Origin: Neolewinella aquimaris
GTDB taxonomy: Bacteria; Bacteroidota; Bacteroidia; Chitinophagales; Saprospiraceae
DNA length: 64,000 nt
Assembly: GCF_014197245.1 (NCBI RefSeq)
Contig: NZ_JACIFF010000002.1
Span: forward strand, 262,106-326,105
Direction: 5' to 3'
The position numbers and the translations under genes were made by a program. Positions 28,455 through 36,215 of this stretch are shown piece after piece. The notes under the pieces were generated by a model, which did no database searches, was not told the origin of the DNA, and was given only the letters and a program-made list of their open reading frames with translations. The first letter of the stretch is position 1, and each line of letters begins with the position of its first letter.

Positions 28455-29477
28455 CCCGGCCCGGTAGATCGCCTCGATGACCCGCACCACCGTACGTCCC
28501 TCCTCCGCCGTAGTGGCTACCTCTGCGCCGTTGTTGAGCACATCCACCACATTGTCGATGACGAAGTGATGGTTGGCGGCCGACCCCTGGTAGGGGCCGT
28601 AGCTGTTAGGGGGAGCACTGGGCGGGAGCGCAGGAGCAATGAGTCCCTCGACGTGGCAGTACCGTAACTCGTTCATGTACTGCCCCCCCAGCTTTACCGT
28701 ACCCCGGGTACCGATCACGGTGAGCGTAGACTCAAAGTTCCGGTCCCAAATAACCGTGCTGAAGTTGAGACTCCCCATCCCCCCGCCCGGCAGACCGAAG
28801 TGGACCATGCCGGAATCCGCGAACGGGTGAATCGAGCAGTGTGTTTGGTTTGCCAACTTGACCCGATCTACCGTGATCTCCCCAAAGGTCCAGCAGAGCA
28901 GGTCAATGAAGTGGGCAAACTGCGTAAAGAGCACTCCACCATCGAGATCGCTCCGCCCGTGCCAGGGGTGTGAACTTCCATCCGGCAGCAGATAATAGCG
29001 CTCGTCGCGGTTCCAGTAGCAGTCCAGGTGTACCTGTAATATTTCCCCCAGCGTGCCCGCATCGACGATCTCCTTCAGCCACGACGAGGCGGGGCTGTAC
29101 CGATTCTGCATCACGCCAAATACTTTGCGTTGGTACTGATTTGACGCCGCGATCAACGCATCACATTCCGCAACCGAAAGCGCCATCGGTTTTTCAATTA
29201 CTACGTGTCGTCCCGCTGCGAGGCACTGTTGGGTCTGGACAGCATGCAGCCCGTTCGGAGTACAGATACAGGCCACATCAAAAGCTACCCGCTGCAGTAG
29301 GGCCGCCAGATCGCTGTCGTAGGCGATCTCCCGGTCGACCCCCTCCGGCCACCGGACCGAACCCCGGGGCAGAATGTCGCACACAGCTACCAGATCAGCC
29401 TCCGGGTGGGCACCGATCAGCGCTGCGTGGCGCCGCCCGATGTGGCCGAGTCCGACAACGGCAAAACGAATGGGCAT
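28440..29477 (-). CDS. Gfo/Idh/MocA family oxidoreductase (WlbA-like)
   Basis: 345 residues. The N-terminal Rossmann motif is AVVGLGHIGRRHAALI (about 5-20) and the EKP motif of this family is VVIEKPMALS (about 93-102), whose Lys is catalytic. It oxidises or reduces a sugar or sugar-nucleotide with NAD(P). The next gene upstream is a hexapeptide N-acetyltransferase like WlbB/WbpD, so a role in making an acetamido-uronic acid for surface polysaccharide (as WlbA/WbpB) is plausible. It has its own TAACTTCG promoter-like element. No aminotransferase partner is present. Confidence 0.88.
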   Translation of the reverse strand: MPIRFAVVGLGHIGRRHAALIGAHPEADLVAVCDILPRGSVRWPEGVDREIAYDSDLAALLQRVAFDVACICTPNGLHAVQTQQCLAAGRHVVIEKPMALSVAECDALIAASNQYQRKVFGVMQNRYSPASSWLKEIVDAGTLGEILQVHLDCYWNRDERYYLLPDGSSHPWHGRSDLDGGVLFTQFAHFIDLLCWTFGEITVDRVKLANQTHCSIHPFADSGMVHFGLPGGGMGSLNFSTVIWDRNFESTLTVIGTRGTVKLGGQYMNELRYCHVEGLIAPALPPSAPPNSYGPYQGSAANHHFVIDNVVDVLNNGAEVATTAEEGRTVVRVIEAIYRAGSEPA

Positions 29478-29511
29478 AACTAAGGGTGGTTACGGGTGAT
29501 GTTGCGGGGGG

Positions 29512-29519
29512 CGAAGTTA
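29512..29519 (-). promoter_or_regulatory. -7-like element TAACTTCG
   Basis: TAnnTTCG variant on the minus strand, 34 bp before the oxidoreductase ATG at 29477. Confidence 0.35.
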
Positions 29520-29554
29520 GTGTTTTGCACCGCTCCTGCGTTCCCGCCCAAAAA

Positions 29555-30130
29555 TCAGGCCGATTGGCGGACGACCCCCTCTTCCCTAAGCACGTATGTT
29601 TCACCGGTTTCCGGACAGGTGGCAATCCCCGCGGTGTCGAAATGCAGGCGGTGGCCCGCCGCGCTTACGTATCCCAGCAAACGGGCCGGAGTGCCGACCA
29701 CCAGACCGAAAGCGGCTACGTCTGCGGTCACCACCGCACCGGCACCGACGAAGGCGTATTCGTGAAGGGTCACTCCGCAAACGATGGTGGCATTGGCCCC
29801 GATCGTTACCCCATCGGCAAGCACGGTCGGGGTGTACTGCCCCCGGCGATCAATGGCCGAGCGCGGATTGCGGACGTTGGTAAAGACAGCCGACGGACCG
29901 ATAAACACGTTGTTTCCCACCTGGAGCCCGGCGTACAGACTCACGTTGTTCTGCACCTTGCACCCATGGCCCAGCCGTACCCCGCCGGCGATGAAAACGT
30001 TCTGTCCGATGTTGCACCGCTCGCCCAATTCGCAGTCGGGCATCAGGTGACTGAAGTGCCATACGTTACAGTCGGCTCCGACGCGGGCACCCGGGTCGAT
30101 GACCGCCGTAGGATGAGCGTAGTAGTTCAC
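29555..30130 (-). CDS. hexapeptide-repeat N-acetyltransferase (WlbB/WbpD-like)
   Basis: 191 residues, GTG start touching the stop codon of the upstream UbiA gene with no gap. It is almost entirely left-handed beta-helix: HPTAVIDPGARVGADCNVWHF, CELGERCNIGQNVFIAGGVRLG, CKVQNNVSLYAGLQVGNNVFIG, then SAVFTNVRNPRSA and the final coil TIGANATIVCGVTLHEYAFVGAGAVV. This matches enzymes that N-acetylate UDP-3-amino-3-deoxy uronic acids. With the oxidoreductase 77 bp downstream it probably serves O-antigen or capsule sugar synthesis. The donor would be acetyl-CoA. Confidence 0.85.
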   Translation of the reverse strand: MNYYAHPTAVIDPGARVGADCNVWHFSHLMPDCELGERCNIGQNVFIAGGVRLGHGCKVQNNVSLYAGLQVGNNVFIGPSAVFTNVRNPRSAIDRRGQYTPTVLADGVTIGANATIVCGVTLHEYAFVGAGAVVTADVAAFGLVVGTPARLLGYVSAAGHRLHFDTAGIATCPETGETYVLREEGVVRQSA

Positions 30131-31063
30131 CTAGAAAAAAATGAGCAGGCCGAGCCCCCCGATGAGCAGAAATTTGATTTCCATGCTGAGTTGGTGGTAG
30201 TCCACCTGCTGCCGGGCCCGGGCCAGTTGCAGCAAAATGGCCGTGATGGCCAGCAACAAGATGCCGATACAGATCAGCATGGGAGGTTGCATGAAGGCCG
30301 GCCAGCCCAGGAAAACGGGACTCAGAATGCTAAGTATGACCATAATGCCCAGCACCAGCGCCAACCGACGGCTGGTCGCCACACCAAGCAGTACCGGTAG
30401 CGTCCGACGACCCTCCTGGCGGTCGCCGCGAATGTCCTCCAGGTCCTTCACCAATTCCCGCAGGAGGGTTGCCACGAAGGCGAAGGCCATAAACAGGATG
30501 CAGACCCGCACGGTGTCCAGTCCGAGCGACGGATTGAGGTCGATGAGGGCAGACAGCGCGCGGCGTTCCGTAAGCACCAGGATACCGGGCACGCCGGCAC
30601 AGTACAGCGCCACCAGTAGATTTCCTACGAAGGGAAGTTTCTTAAGGGTGGCGCTGTAGAGGGCCAGAATGCCGATCGCCAGGGGGAAGATGAACAGCAG
30701 TTGCAACTCATGCAGACGCAAGGCGAGCAAGAGGGCAAACAGGTAACCGACAAAGACCATAGCCGCGAAGAGCCACTGCACGTTGTGCCGCCCGATCTTG
30801 AGTACCATGTTCTTTCCGGGCCGGTTGATGGCATCGATTCTAACGTCGCGCAAGTCGTTGATCAGGTAGCCCGATGCGGTGATGGCGAGGGTGACCAGGC
30901 AGAGCTCGAAAAATTTCCACGGGCGCAGGACCCCTTCGATCCCCTCGACGTCGAGGGCGGGAAGGATGATCCGGTAATACACCAATATCTGGGTTAGGGC
31001 AACGACCAGCAAGTTTTGCAAGCGGATCAGCCTGAAAAAATCCAGTATTGGCAAAGGCGACAT
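30131..31063 (-). CDS. UbiA family prenyltransferase (geranylgeranylglycerol-phosphate synthase-like)
   Basis: 310 residues, with about eight or nine membrane helices. The first Asp-rich motif is NDLRDVRIDAINRPGK (about residues 68-83) and the second DLEDIRGDRQEGRRTLPV (about 207-224); both bind the polyprenyl diphosphate through Mg2+. The acceptor cannot be fixed from sequence: in Bacteroidota this family is often labelled geranylgeranylglycerol-phosphate geranylgeranyltransferase. It follows the acyl-CoA dehydrogenase gene by 6 bp and abuts the acetyltransferase gene. Confidence 0.88.
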   Translation of the reverse strand: MSPLPILDFFRLIRLQNLLVVALTQILVYYRIILPALDVEGIEGVLRPWKFFELCLVTLAITASGYLINDLRDVRIDAINRPGKNMVLKIGRHNVQWLFAAMVFVGYLFALLLALRLHELQLLFIFPLAIGILALYSATLKKLPFVGNLLVALYCAGVPGILVLTERRALSALIDLNPSLGLDTVRVCILFMAFAFVATLLRELVKDLEDIRGDRQEGRRTLPVLLGVATSRRLALVLGIMVILSILSPVFLGWPAFMQPPMLICIGILLLAITAILLQLARARQQVDYHQLSMEIKFLLIGGLGLLIFF

Positions 31064-31069
31064 AAAGTG

Positions 31070-32236
31070 TTACTTCTTCAACAGCTCACGGCTGATGACC
31101 AAACGTTGAATCTCGGAAGTTCCTTCGCCGATCGTGCACAATTTACAGTCGCGGTAGTATTTCTCGGCAGGATATTCCTTGGTAAATCCATATCCGCCGA
31201 AAATCTGCACGGTATCGTTCGCTACCCGAACGCAGGTTTCCGAGGCGAATAGTTTGGCCATGGCCGATTCGCGAGTCATGGGCAGACCGGCGTCCTTGAG
31301 CCGGCCCGCATTGCGGGTCAGCAGCTCCGAAGCCTCGATCTCGGTGGCCATATCGGAGAGTTTGAAGGCGATGGACTGGAAGCGGCTGATGGCCTTTCCA
31401 AACTGTTCGCGTTCCTGGCTGTAGGCTAGTGCGGCCTTCATAGCCCCCTTGGCGATACCGAGGCTAAGGGCGGCGATGCTGATGCGCCCGCCGTCGAGGA
31501 TCTTCATGCTCTGAATGAATCCTTCGCCTACTTCCCCGAGAATGCGGTCGGCGGGGAGGTAGCAGTTCTCGAAGATGATTTCGGCCGTTTCACTGGCACG
31601 CATGCCAAGTTTGTCTTCCTTCTTACCACCGCGGAATCCTTCGTCGCCGCGCTCGACGATGAAGGCCGTCATGCCGTGGCTGTCGAGCAACTCTCCGGTA
31701 CGGGCGATCACTACGGCCACTTCGGCACTGATACCGTGGGTGATGAAGTTCTTGGCGCCGTTCAGGATGTATCCGCCATCTTCCTGGCGCTCCGCTACCG
31801 TACGCATGCGACCGGCGTCGGAACCGGTATTGGGCTCGGTAAGTCCCCAGGCACCCAAGTGTTCGCCGCTGGCCAAGGCGGGCAGGTATTTGTTCTTCTG
31901 CGCTTCGCTTCCAAACTGGAGAATGTGGTTGGTACACAGGGAGTTGTGGGCCGCGACGCTGAGTCCGATGCTGCCGCAAACCTGGGCGATCTCGTCGATC
32001 ACGGTGATGTATTCGGCGTAGCTCAGTCCGGTACCACCGTACTGTTCGGGGACCAGTACTCCCATGAAGCCGTACTCGCCCATCTGGTGGAAGAGTTCCC
32101 GGGGGAAGTGCTGGCGTTCGTCCCAGTCCATGACGTGGGGGAAGATGTGGGTGCGGGCGAAATCGGCGGCGCTCTGCCGGATCATTTCCCGCTGCTCGTC
32201 TGTGGTGGTCTGAGCGGCGGTGGACATTGCAGTCAT
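31070..32236 (-). CDS. acyl-CoA dehydrogenase (short/medium-chain type)
   Basis: 388 residues, the normal size. The FAD site segment [13 protein letters not shown] (about 130-142) and [13 protein letters not shown] (about 155-167) are standard. The C-terminal motif [19 protein letters not shown] is followed by [10 protein letters not shown], whose Glu is the catalytic base in the butyryl-CoA dehydrogenase group. It removes hydrogen at C2-C3 of acyl-CoA, passing electrons to ETF. It heads a minus-strand run with the UbiA and acetyltransferase genes, which do not share its pathway. Starts at ATG 32236; the ATG three codons later is equally possible. Confidence 0.94.
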   Translation of the reverse strand: MTAMSTAAQTTTDEQREMIRQSAADFARTHIFPHVMDWDERQHFPRELFHQMGEYGFMGVLVPEQYGGTGLSYAEYITVIDEIAQVCGSIGLSVAAHNSLCTNHILQFGSEAQKNKYLPALASGEHLGAWGLTEPNTGSDAGRMRTVAERQEDGGYILNGAKNFITHGISAEVAVVIARTGELLDSHGMTAFIVERGDEGFRGGKKEDKLGMRASETAEIIFENCYLPADRILGEVGEGFIQSMKILDGGRISIAALSLGIAKGAMKAALAYSQEREQFGKAISRFQSIAFKLSDMATEIEASELLTRNAGRLKDAGLPMTRESAMAKLFASETCVRVANDTVQIFGGYGFTKEYPAEKYYRDCKLCTIGEGTSEIQRLVISRELLKK

Positions 32237-32618
32237 GGGGCGATTATTTTGAAAGGGCTTATACTAAAAGGGCGAAAGCGAACAAATGTTAGTGGCCGGG
32301 CGACCAAAATGACGTGAGATCGCATTTATCTCCCCTGCCGGGAATCAGGGACCAGTTTGCGGGGGCCCGGTGGGCAGGCGAACGGTCGAAATTAAACGCG
32401 GTCACAAATTCGTTCTTTTTACGTTCGGCAAAGCTACGCAAAACCGGTATCACTTTGTTTTTCGCTACCGATCTGGCGTGTCGTCCGGACCGCAATCACC
32501 GCCGTATACCTTACTAACACGGGGTTCGGGCGATTGCACACGCTTCACTGTCGGGGCCGGTACAATGTCGTTTTTTATACACTTTTCACCCGCCCCTATG
32601 ACGCTGCTCCCGGATAAT

Positions 32619-32626
32619 TACCTTTG
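32619..32626 (+). promoter_or_regulatory. -7 promoter element TACCTTTG of the DUF6909-like gene
   Basis: Exact TAnnTTTG match with only CGGC between it and the ATG at 32631. It decides the start codon against much longer in-frame options. Confidence 0.55.
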
Positions 32627-32630
32627 CGGC

Positions 32631-34334
32631 ATGATGCAACCCAGTCAGAACCGCTCGCGTGCCCAGGAAAGCCGGGCCGCCGTACAGCGCCTCTACATCG
32701 CCATGCGCCACCTGCTCATCCGCGGCAGCTACAAACCCGGCGGCATGAGCGGTAAGACCCTGCTCGATAACCTGATGATCCTGCGCCCCGAGATCTACGG
32801 GTCCATCACGGACCAGGAGCGGGTGGAACTGAACGGCCTGCACTACGTCTTTCAGCGCCTGCCCCAGGGCATCGAGGAGTGCCGCTTCATTCGCCTCATC
32901 ACGCGCGAGGGGTACGAGCACAGCCACTTCGAACCCATCGTGCCCCCCAAGCGCCGCCGCAACGCCTACCGCATCGATACCCTGGAGATGTACATCGAGA
33001 TGACCCGCGGGCGCAGCGACATCTACGACATCCTTACCCACCTCACCTTCCTCTACGCCGAAGCCAATAAGATCTACCGCAACAGCCTCGACAGCAAGGG
33101 ACGGCAGAAACGGGAATGGCGATTGCTGGCCGAGATCGTTGAGAAGGAAAAAAAGGGGGAAGAATTTAAAATCGAAACCGCCTACACCTACCTCAGCACC
33201 CTGCTGGGCCGGACCTACGACGAGATCGTCCACGCCTGCCGCCGGTTCGCGGAGGAGGATATGGTCAACTCCCTGTTCCAGATCACTTACTGGCTGGGGC
33301 AAATGGCCAAGGACGAGATCGAATCCGACCTGGATCGCGAAATTTCCTTCTCCAGCTCCCTGCGCGAAAAAACGGGTCACCACTACTACGGTGAACTGTG
33401 GGCGGAAGCGGTCAAGGAAGTCCTGCTCGAACGGGGACTCATCGAGCGACCCCTGCACATCGTGAGTGCCAATCTGCACAGCACAATGAATGCCCTCTTT
33501 GCTCCCGCGGCCACCGCCCAAAAGTTGCGCGGCAGCCGCTCCGTGTTTGATGTAGCCCGGGCACTTTCCCAGCCCGAACACCGGCCGCTCCGGCAGACGG
33601 TCACCACCATGGCCCTGAAGAACGGAATGACGGAACTCGTCGACACCAGCGGCAGCAACATCGGCGTGCAGATCTTCGATACGGCCGCCATGGACCCCAA
33701 ACTGATCAGCGCCGAACTGGAATTCTCCCCGGCCCCCGCCCCCGATACCGCGCCGGTGATCCTGGTGATGGACTACGCCTTCGGAGAGCAGGCCTACGAG
33801 AGTATGGACGAGCTGCTGCGCCCCTACCACGTGCCGGGCTCCGACAAGGTTTACGACATGCCCGTGGCCAGCATCAACATCATGGGGAAGGCCGGCATCC
33901 TGGAGGGCATCAAGGGCGACCTGATGATCCCCGACGCCCACATCTTCGAGGGAACGGCCGATAACTACCCCTTCGTGAACGACTTTACCGCCGATCGCTT
34001 CGAAAACAACGGGTTGGGAGTTTTCGCCGGCCCGATGGTAACGGTGCTCGGCACCAGCCTCCAGAACCGCCAGATCCTCGAATACTTCGTGGAGAGCAGC
34101 TGGCGGGCCGTCGGACTGGAGATGGAGGGCGCCCACTACCAAAAGGCGATCCAGGCGGCTACCCACATTCGCAAGAGCGTCAACCCGGACCTGCGGCTCC
34201 GGTATGCCTACTATGCCAGCGACAACCCCCTCGTGACCGGGCATACCCTGGCCAGCGGCAGCCTCGGCGTCGACGGAGTGAAACCGACCTATTTGATCAC
34301 GGTGGAGATACTAAAGAGCATCTTCCAGTCGTAA
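32631..34334 (+). CDS. DUF6909-like protein with a nucleoside-phosphorylase-like C-terminal domain
   Basis: 567 residues from the ATG at 32631 (the frame is open further upstream, but a promoter element precedes this ATG by four bases; a second ATG follows at once). The N-terminal 300 residues are helical and charged (LYIAMRHLLIRGSYKPGG, FLYAEANKIYRNSL). From about 370 the pattern is that of the nucleoside phosphorylase fold: VILVMDYAFGEQAYE, NIMGKAGILEGIKGDLMIP, GPMVTVLGTSLQNRQIL, VGLEMEG (compare the DMEG/DMES motif of AMP and MTA nucleosidases) and YASDNPLVTGHTL. I recall the family name DUF6909 from Bacteroidota; the nucleosidase link is my own inference. Two PAP2 genes follow 9 bp later. 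Confidence 0.7.
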   Translation: MMQPSQNRSRAQESRAAVQRLYIAMRHLLIRGSYKPGGMSGKTLLDNLMILRPEIYGSITDQERVELNGLHYVFQRLPQGIEECRFIRLITREGYEHSHFEPIVPPKRRRNAYRIDTLEMYIEMTRGRSDIYDILTHLTFLYAEANKIYRNSLDSKGRQKREWRLLAEIVEKEKKGEEFKIETAYTYLSTLLGRTYDEIVHACRRFAEEDMVNSLFQITYWLGQMAKDEIESDLDREISFSSSLREKTGHHYYGELWAEAVKEVLLERGLIERPLHIVSANLHSTMNALFAPAATAQKLRGSRSVFDVARALSQPEHRPLRQTVTTMALKNGMTELVDTSGSNIGVQIFDTAAMDPKLISAELEFSPAPAPDTAPVILVMDYAFGEQAYESMDELLRPYHVPGSDKVYDMPVASINIMGKAGILEGIKGDLMIPDAHIFEGTADNYPFVNDFTADRFENNGLGVFAGPMVTVLGTSLQNRQILEYFVESSWRAVGLEMEGAHYQKAIQAATHIRKSVNPDLRLRYAYYASDNPLVTGHTLASGSLGVDGVKPTYLITVEILKSIFQS

Positions 34335-34343
34335 ACCTCACCT

Positions 34344-35231
34344 ATGCGTCACCTACTGTTGTGCCTGGTCCTGACGACCGGCAGCCTACTGCCCGCCCAG
34401 ACCACGGTCTCGGATTCCACTTCCACCCAGCAGGGAGGTTTTCTATCCGTCTTCCGTTCTTCGGAACGCTACGCGGTTAATCCGCTGGTGAGCATCCCCC
34501 TCATCGCGGGCGGGGCTTACGTGAGCCAGCAGCGCCTGATCGCCCTGCAGGACAAGCCGGATATTCCCGTGGAGGTCATTCAGAACCTGGACAAGAACGA
34601 CATCAATCGCTTCGACCGGATCGCCGTGACCCGTGATTACGACAAGCACAAACAGGCGCTGATCCAGTCCGACTACTTCTTTAACACCGGACAACTGGCG
34701 CCCTTCGCCCTGTTCTTCTGGAAGAAGTACCGCCGCGACTGGTTCGACATTACGCTGATGTACCTGGAGGCGCAGACGACGCAGGGGCTCTTTTATGGTT
34801 TCGCTCCCTTTGGCCCCACCGGGATCGACCGCTTTCGACCCGTAGTTTACTACGACGGGATCGACGTCGACCGGGAAACCGACGGCAACAACCGCAACAG
34901 CACCTTCAGCGGCCACGTATCTACGATGTCCACCGGCTTTTACTTCATGGCCCGTATGATCGACGATTACAACCCCGACTTTACTACCGGCCAGCGTATT
35001 CTGCTGTACACCGGCGCTACCCTGCCCTCCCTCTACGGCGGGTGGTTGCGCATCAAGGGGGTCAAGCACTACCCCTCCGACGTTTTCATCGGCCTCGGGG
35101 TGGGCGCCATCAGTGGCATCGGCGTCCCGTCGCTGCACAAGTGGTGGAAAAAGCGCTACGCCAGCGACCTGGTCGTACAACCGGTATACGGTGGTGGAGC
35201 GGGCGGATTTTCCCTGGTGCTGCGGTACTGA
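34344..35231 (+). CDS. PAP2 family phosphatase, exported (copy 1)
   Basis: 295 residues with a signal peptide (ends LLPAQ, about residue 19). The PAP2 triad motifs are present: DRFRPVVYYD (C1, about 158-167), FSGHVSTMS (C2 SGH, about 187-195) and KHYPSDVFIGLGVG (C3 His and Asp, about 236-249). Hydrophobic segments occur around them, so the protein is probably in the membrane or outer leaflet with the active site in the periplasm. Substrates may be lipid phosphates or pyrophosphates. It is followed after 57 bp by a paralogue. Confidence 0.85.
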   Translation: MRHLLLCLVLTTGSLLPAQTTVSDSTSTQQGGFLSVFRSSERYAVNPLVSIPLIAGGAYVSQQRLIALQDKPDIPVEVIQNLDKNDINRFDRIAVTRDYDKHKQALIQSDYFFNTGQLAPFALFFWKKYRRDWFDITLMYLEAQTTQGLFYGFAPFGPTGIDRFRPVVYYDGIDVDRETDGNNRNSTFSGHVSTMSTGFYFMARMIDDYNPDFTTGQRILLYTGATLPSLYGGWLRIKGVKHYPSDVFIGLGVGAISGIGVPSLHKWWKKRYASDLVVQPVYGGGAGGFSLVLRY

Positions 35232-35288
35232 CCCGAACGAACCCCGGTCGGCGGAATTCAGTTGGTAGATTAATTTAACCCCGACTGG

Positions 35289-36146
35289 ATGTTCCGATTT
35301 ATACCCGGCTTTTGCCTGATTCTGTCCTTCTCCCCACTTTTCGCCCAGCAAAGTTCCCCGCCCGACCCGCAGAACGAGCCGGTGTACCGCGTTAGGACGC
35401 TCTACGAAGGCCTCGGTGGGCTTGCGCTCATGCTGGGGAGCACCGCCGGCATCGAAAGCCTGAGAAGGAAACCGGACATCGACGATGCCACCCTCATCCG
35501 CCTACAGGAGACCGAAACGGGCCGCCTCGATCGCTGGGGACTGGAGCAGGATGCGCTCAAGCGATTTCGGGGGGAGGATGCCAGCGACCGGGTGTTCAAT
35601 GTATCCATTCTGCTGCCTGCGACCCTCTTCGTAAGCCGAAAGTTTCGCAAGGATTTCCTGGACATCACCGTGCTCTACCTGGAGGCCCACGCGCTTTCCG
35701 CGGCTACCTACGCCTTCAGTCCGCTCGGCCCGCGTTTCATTGACCGGTACCGGCCGGTGGCGTACTACGACGAGTTGAGCTTCGAGGATCGCCGGGCCGG
35801 TAACAACCGCAATGGTTTCTTCAGCGGCCACGTCAGCACCACGGCGGTGGGTACCTTTTTCTTTACCAAGGTGCTGTCGGATTACAATCCCCAGTGGACG
35901 GGCGGGCAGCGGGCCATTGCCTTCACCCTTGCCGCCCTGCCACCGGCCTTCGTAGGCGTGCAGCGGGTGCGTGCCCTCAAACACTTCCCTACCGATTCGG
36001 TGGTCGGCCTCGGGGTCGGTGCCTTCTTCGGCATCATGGTGCCCCACGTCCACAAGGTGTGGGCGGATAACCACCGGACGAGCCTTTCCATCGGGGGCGG
36101 ATATTCCGACGGAGCGGGCGGAGCAGGCTTTACGCTAACCTTTTAG
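35289..36146 (+). CDS. PAP2 family phosphatase, exported (copy 2)
   Basis: 285 residues with a signal peptide (ends LFAQ). It is a diverged paralogue of the gene just upstream: DRYRPVAYYDE, NRNGFFSGHVSTTAVG and KHFPTDSVVGLGVGAF show that the PAP2 catalytic Arg, His and Asp are all kept. Both proteins end in a glycine-rich beta-like tail (GGGYSDGAGGAGFTLTF here, YGGGAGGFSLVLRY in copy 1), which suggests an outer-membrane beta-strand ending in an aromatic residue. The stop codon runs directly into a copy of the dispersed repeat. Confidence 0.85.
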   Translation: MFRFIPGFCLILSFSPLFAQQSSPPDPQNEPVYRVRTLYEGLGGLALMLGSTAGIESLRRKPDIDDATLIRLQETETGRLDRWGLEQDALKRFRGEDASDRVFNVSILLPATLFVSRKFRKDFLDITVLYLEAHALSAATYAFSPLGPRFIDRYRPVAYYDELSFEDRRAGNNRNGFFSGHVSTTAVGTFFFTKVLSDYNPQWTGGQRAIAFTLAALPPAFVGVQRVRALKHFPTDSVVGLGVGAFFGIMVPHVHKVWADNHRTSLSIGGGYSDGAGGAGFTLTF

Positions 36147-36174
36147 GGCGGGCGCGCGGGTGCAGTGAAATTCC
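36146..36174 (+). repeat. copy of dispersed GGGCGGG...GGGTGCA motif
   Basis: GGGCGGGCGCGCGGGTGCAG followed by TGAAATTCC, starting on the last base of the PAP2 stop codon. Similar copies lie at 13001-13028, 53144-53170 and 63536-63564. Confidence 0.45.
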
Positions 36175-36202
36175 ATTTAGCAGGCTATCTTTCCTGCTAA
36201 TT

Positions 36203-36210
36203 TAAGTTTA
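36203..36210 (+). promoter_or_regulatory. -7-like element TAAGTTTA
   Basis: One mismatch to TAnnTTTG, five bases (CCCGC) before the ATG at 36216. Confidence 0.4.
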
Positions 36211-36215
36211 CCCGC

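Noticed and set aside
32586-34244. 552-residue open frame on the minus strand
   Set aside because: Antisense of the DUF6909-like gene, whose sense product has conserved motifs; the opposite frame is a by-product of GC-rich codon bias.
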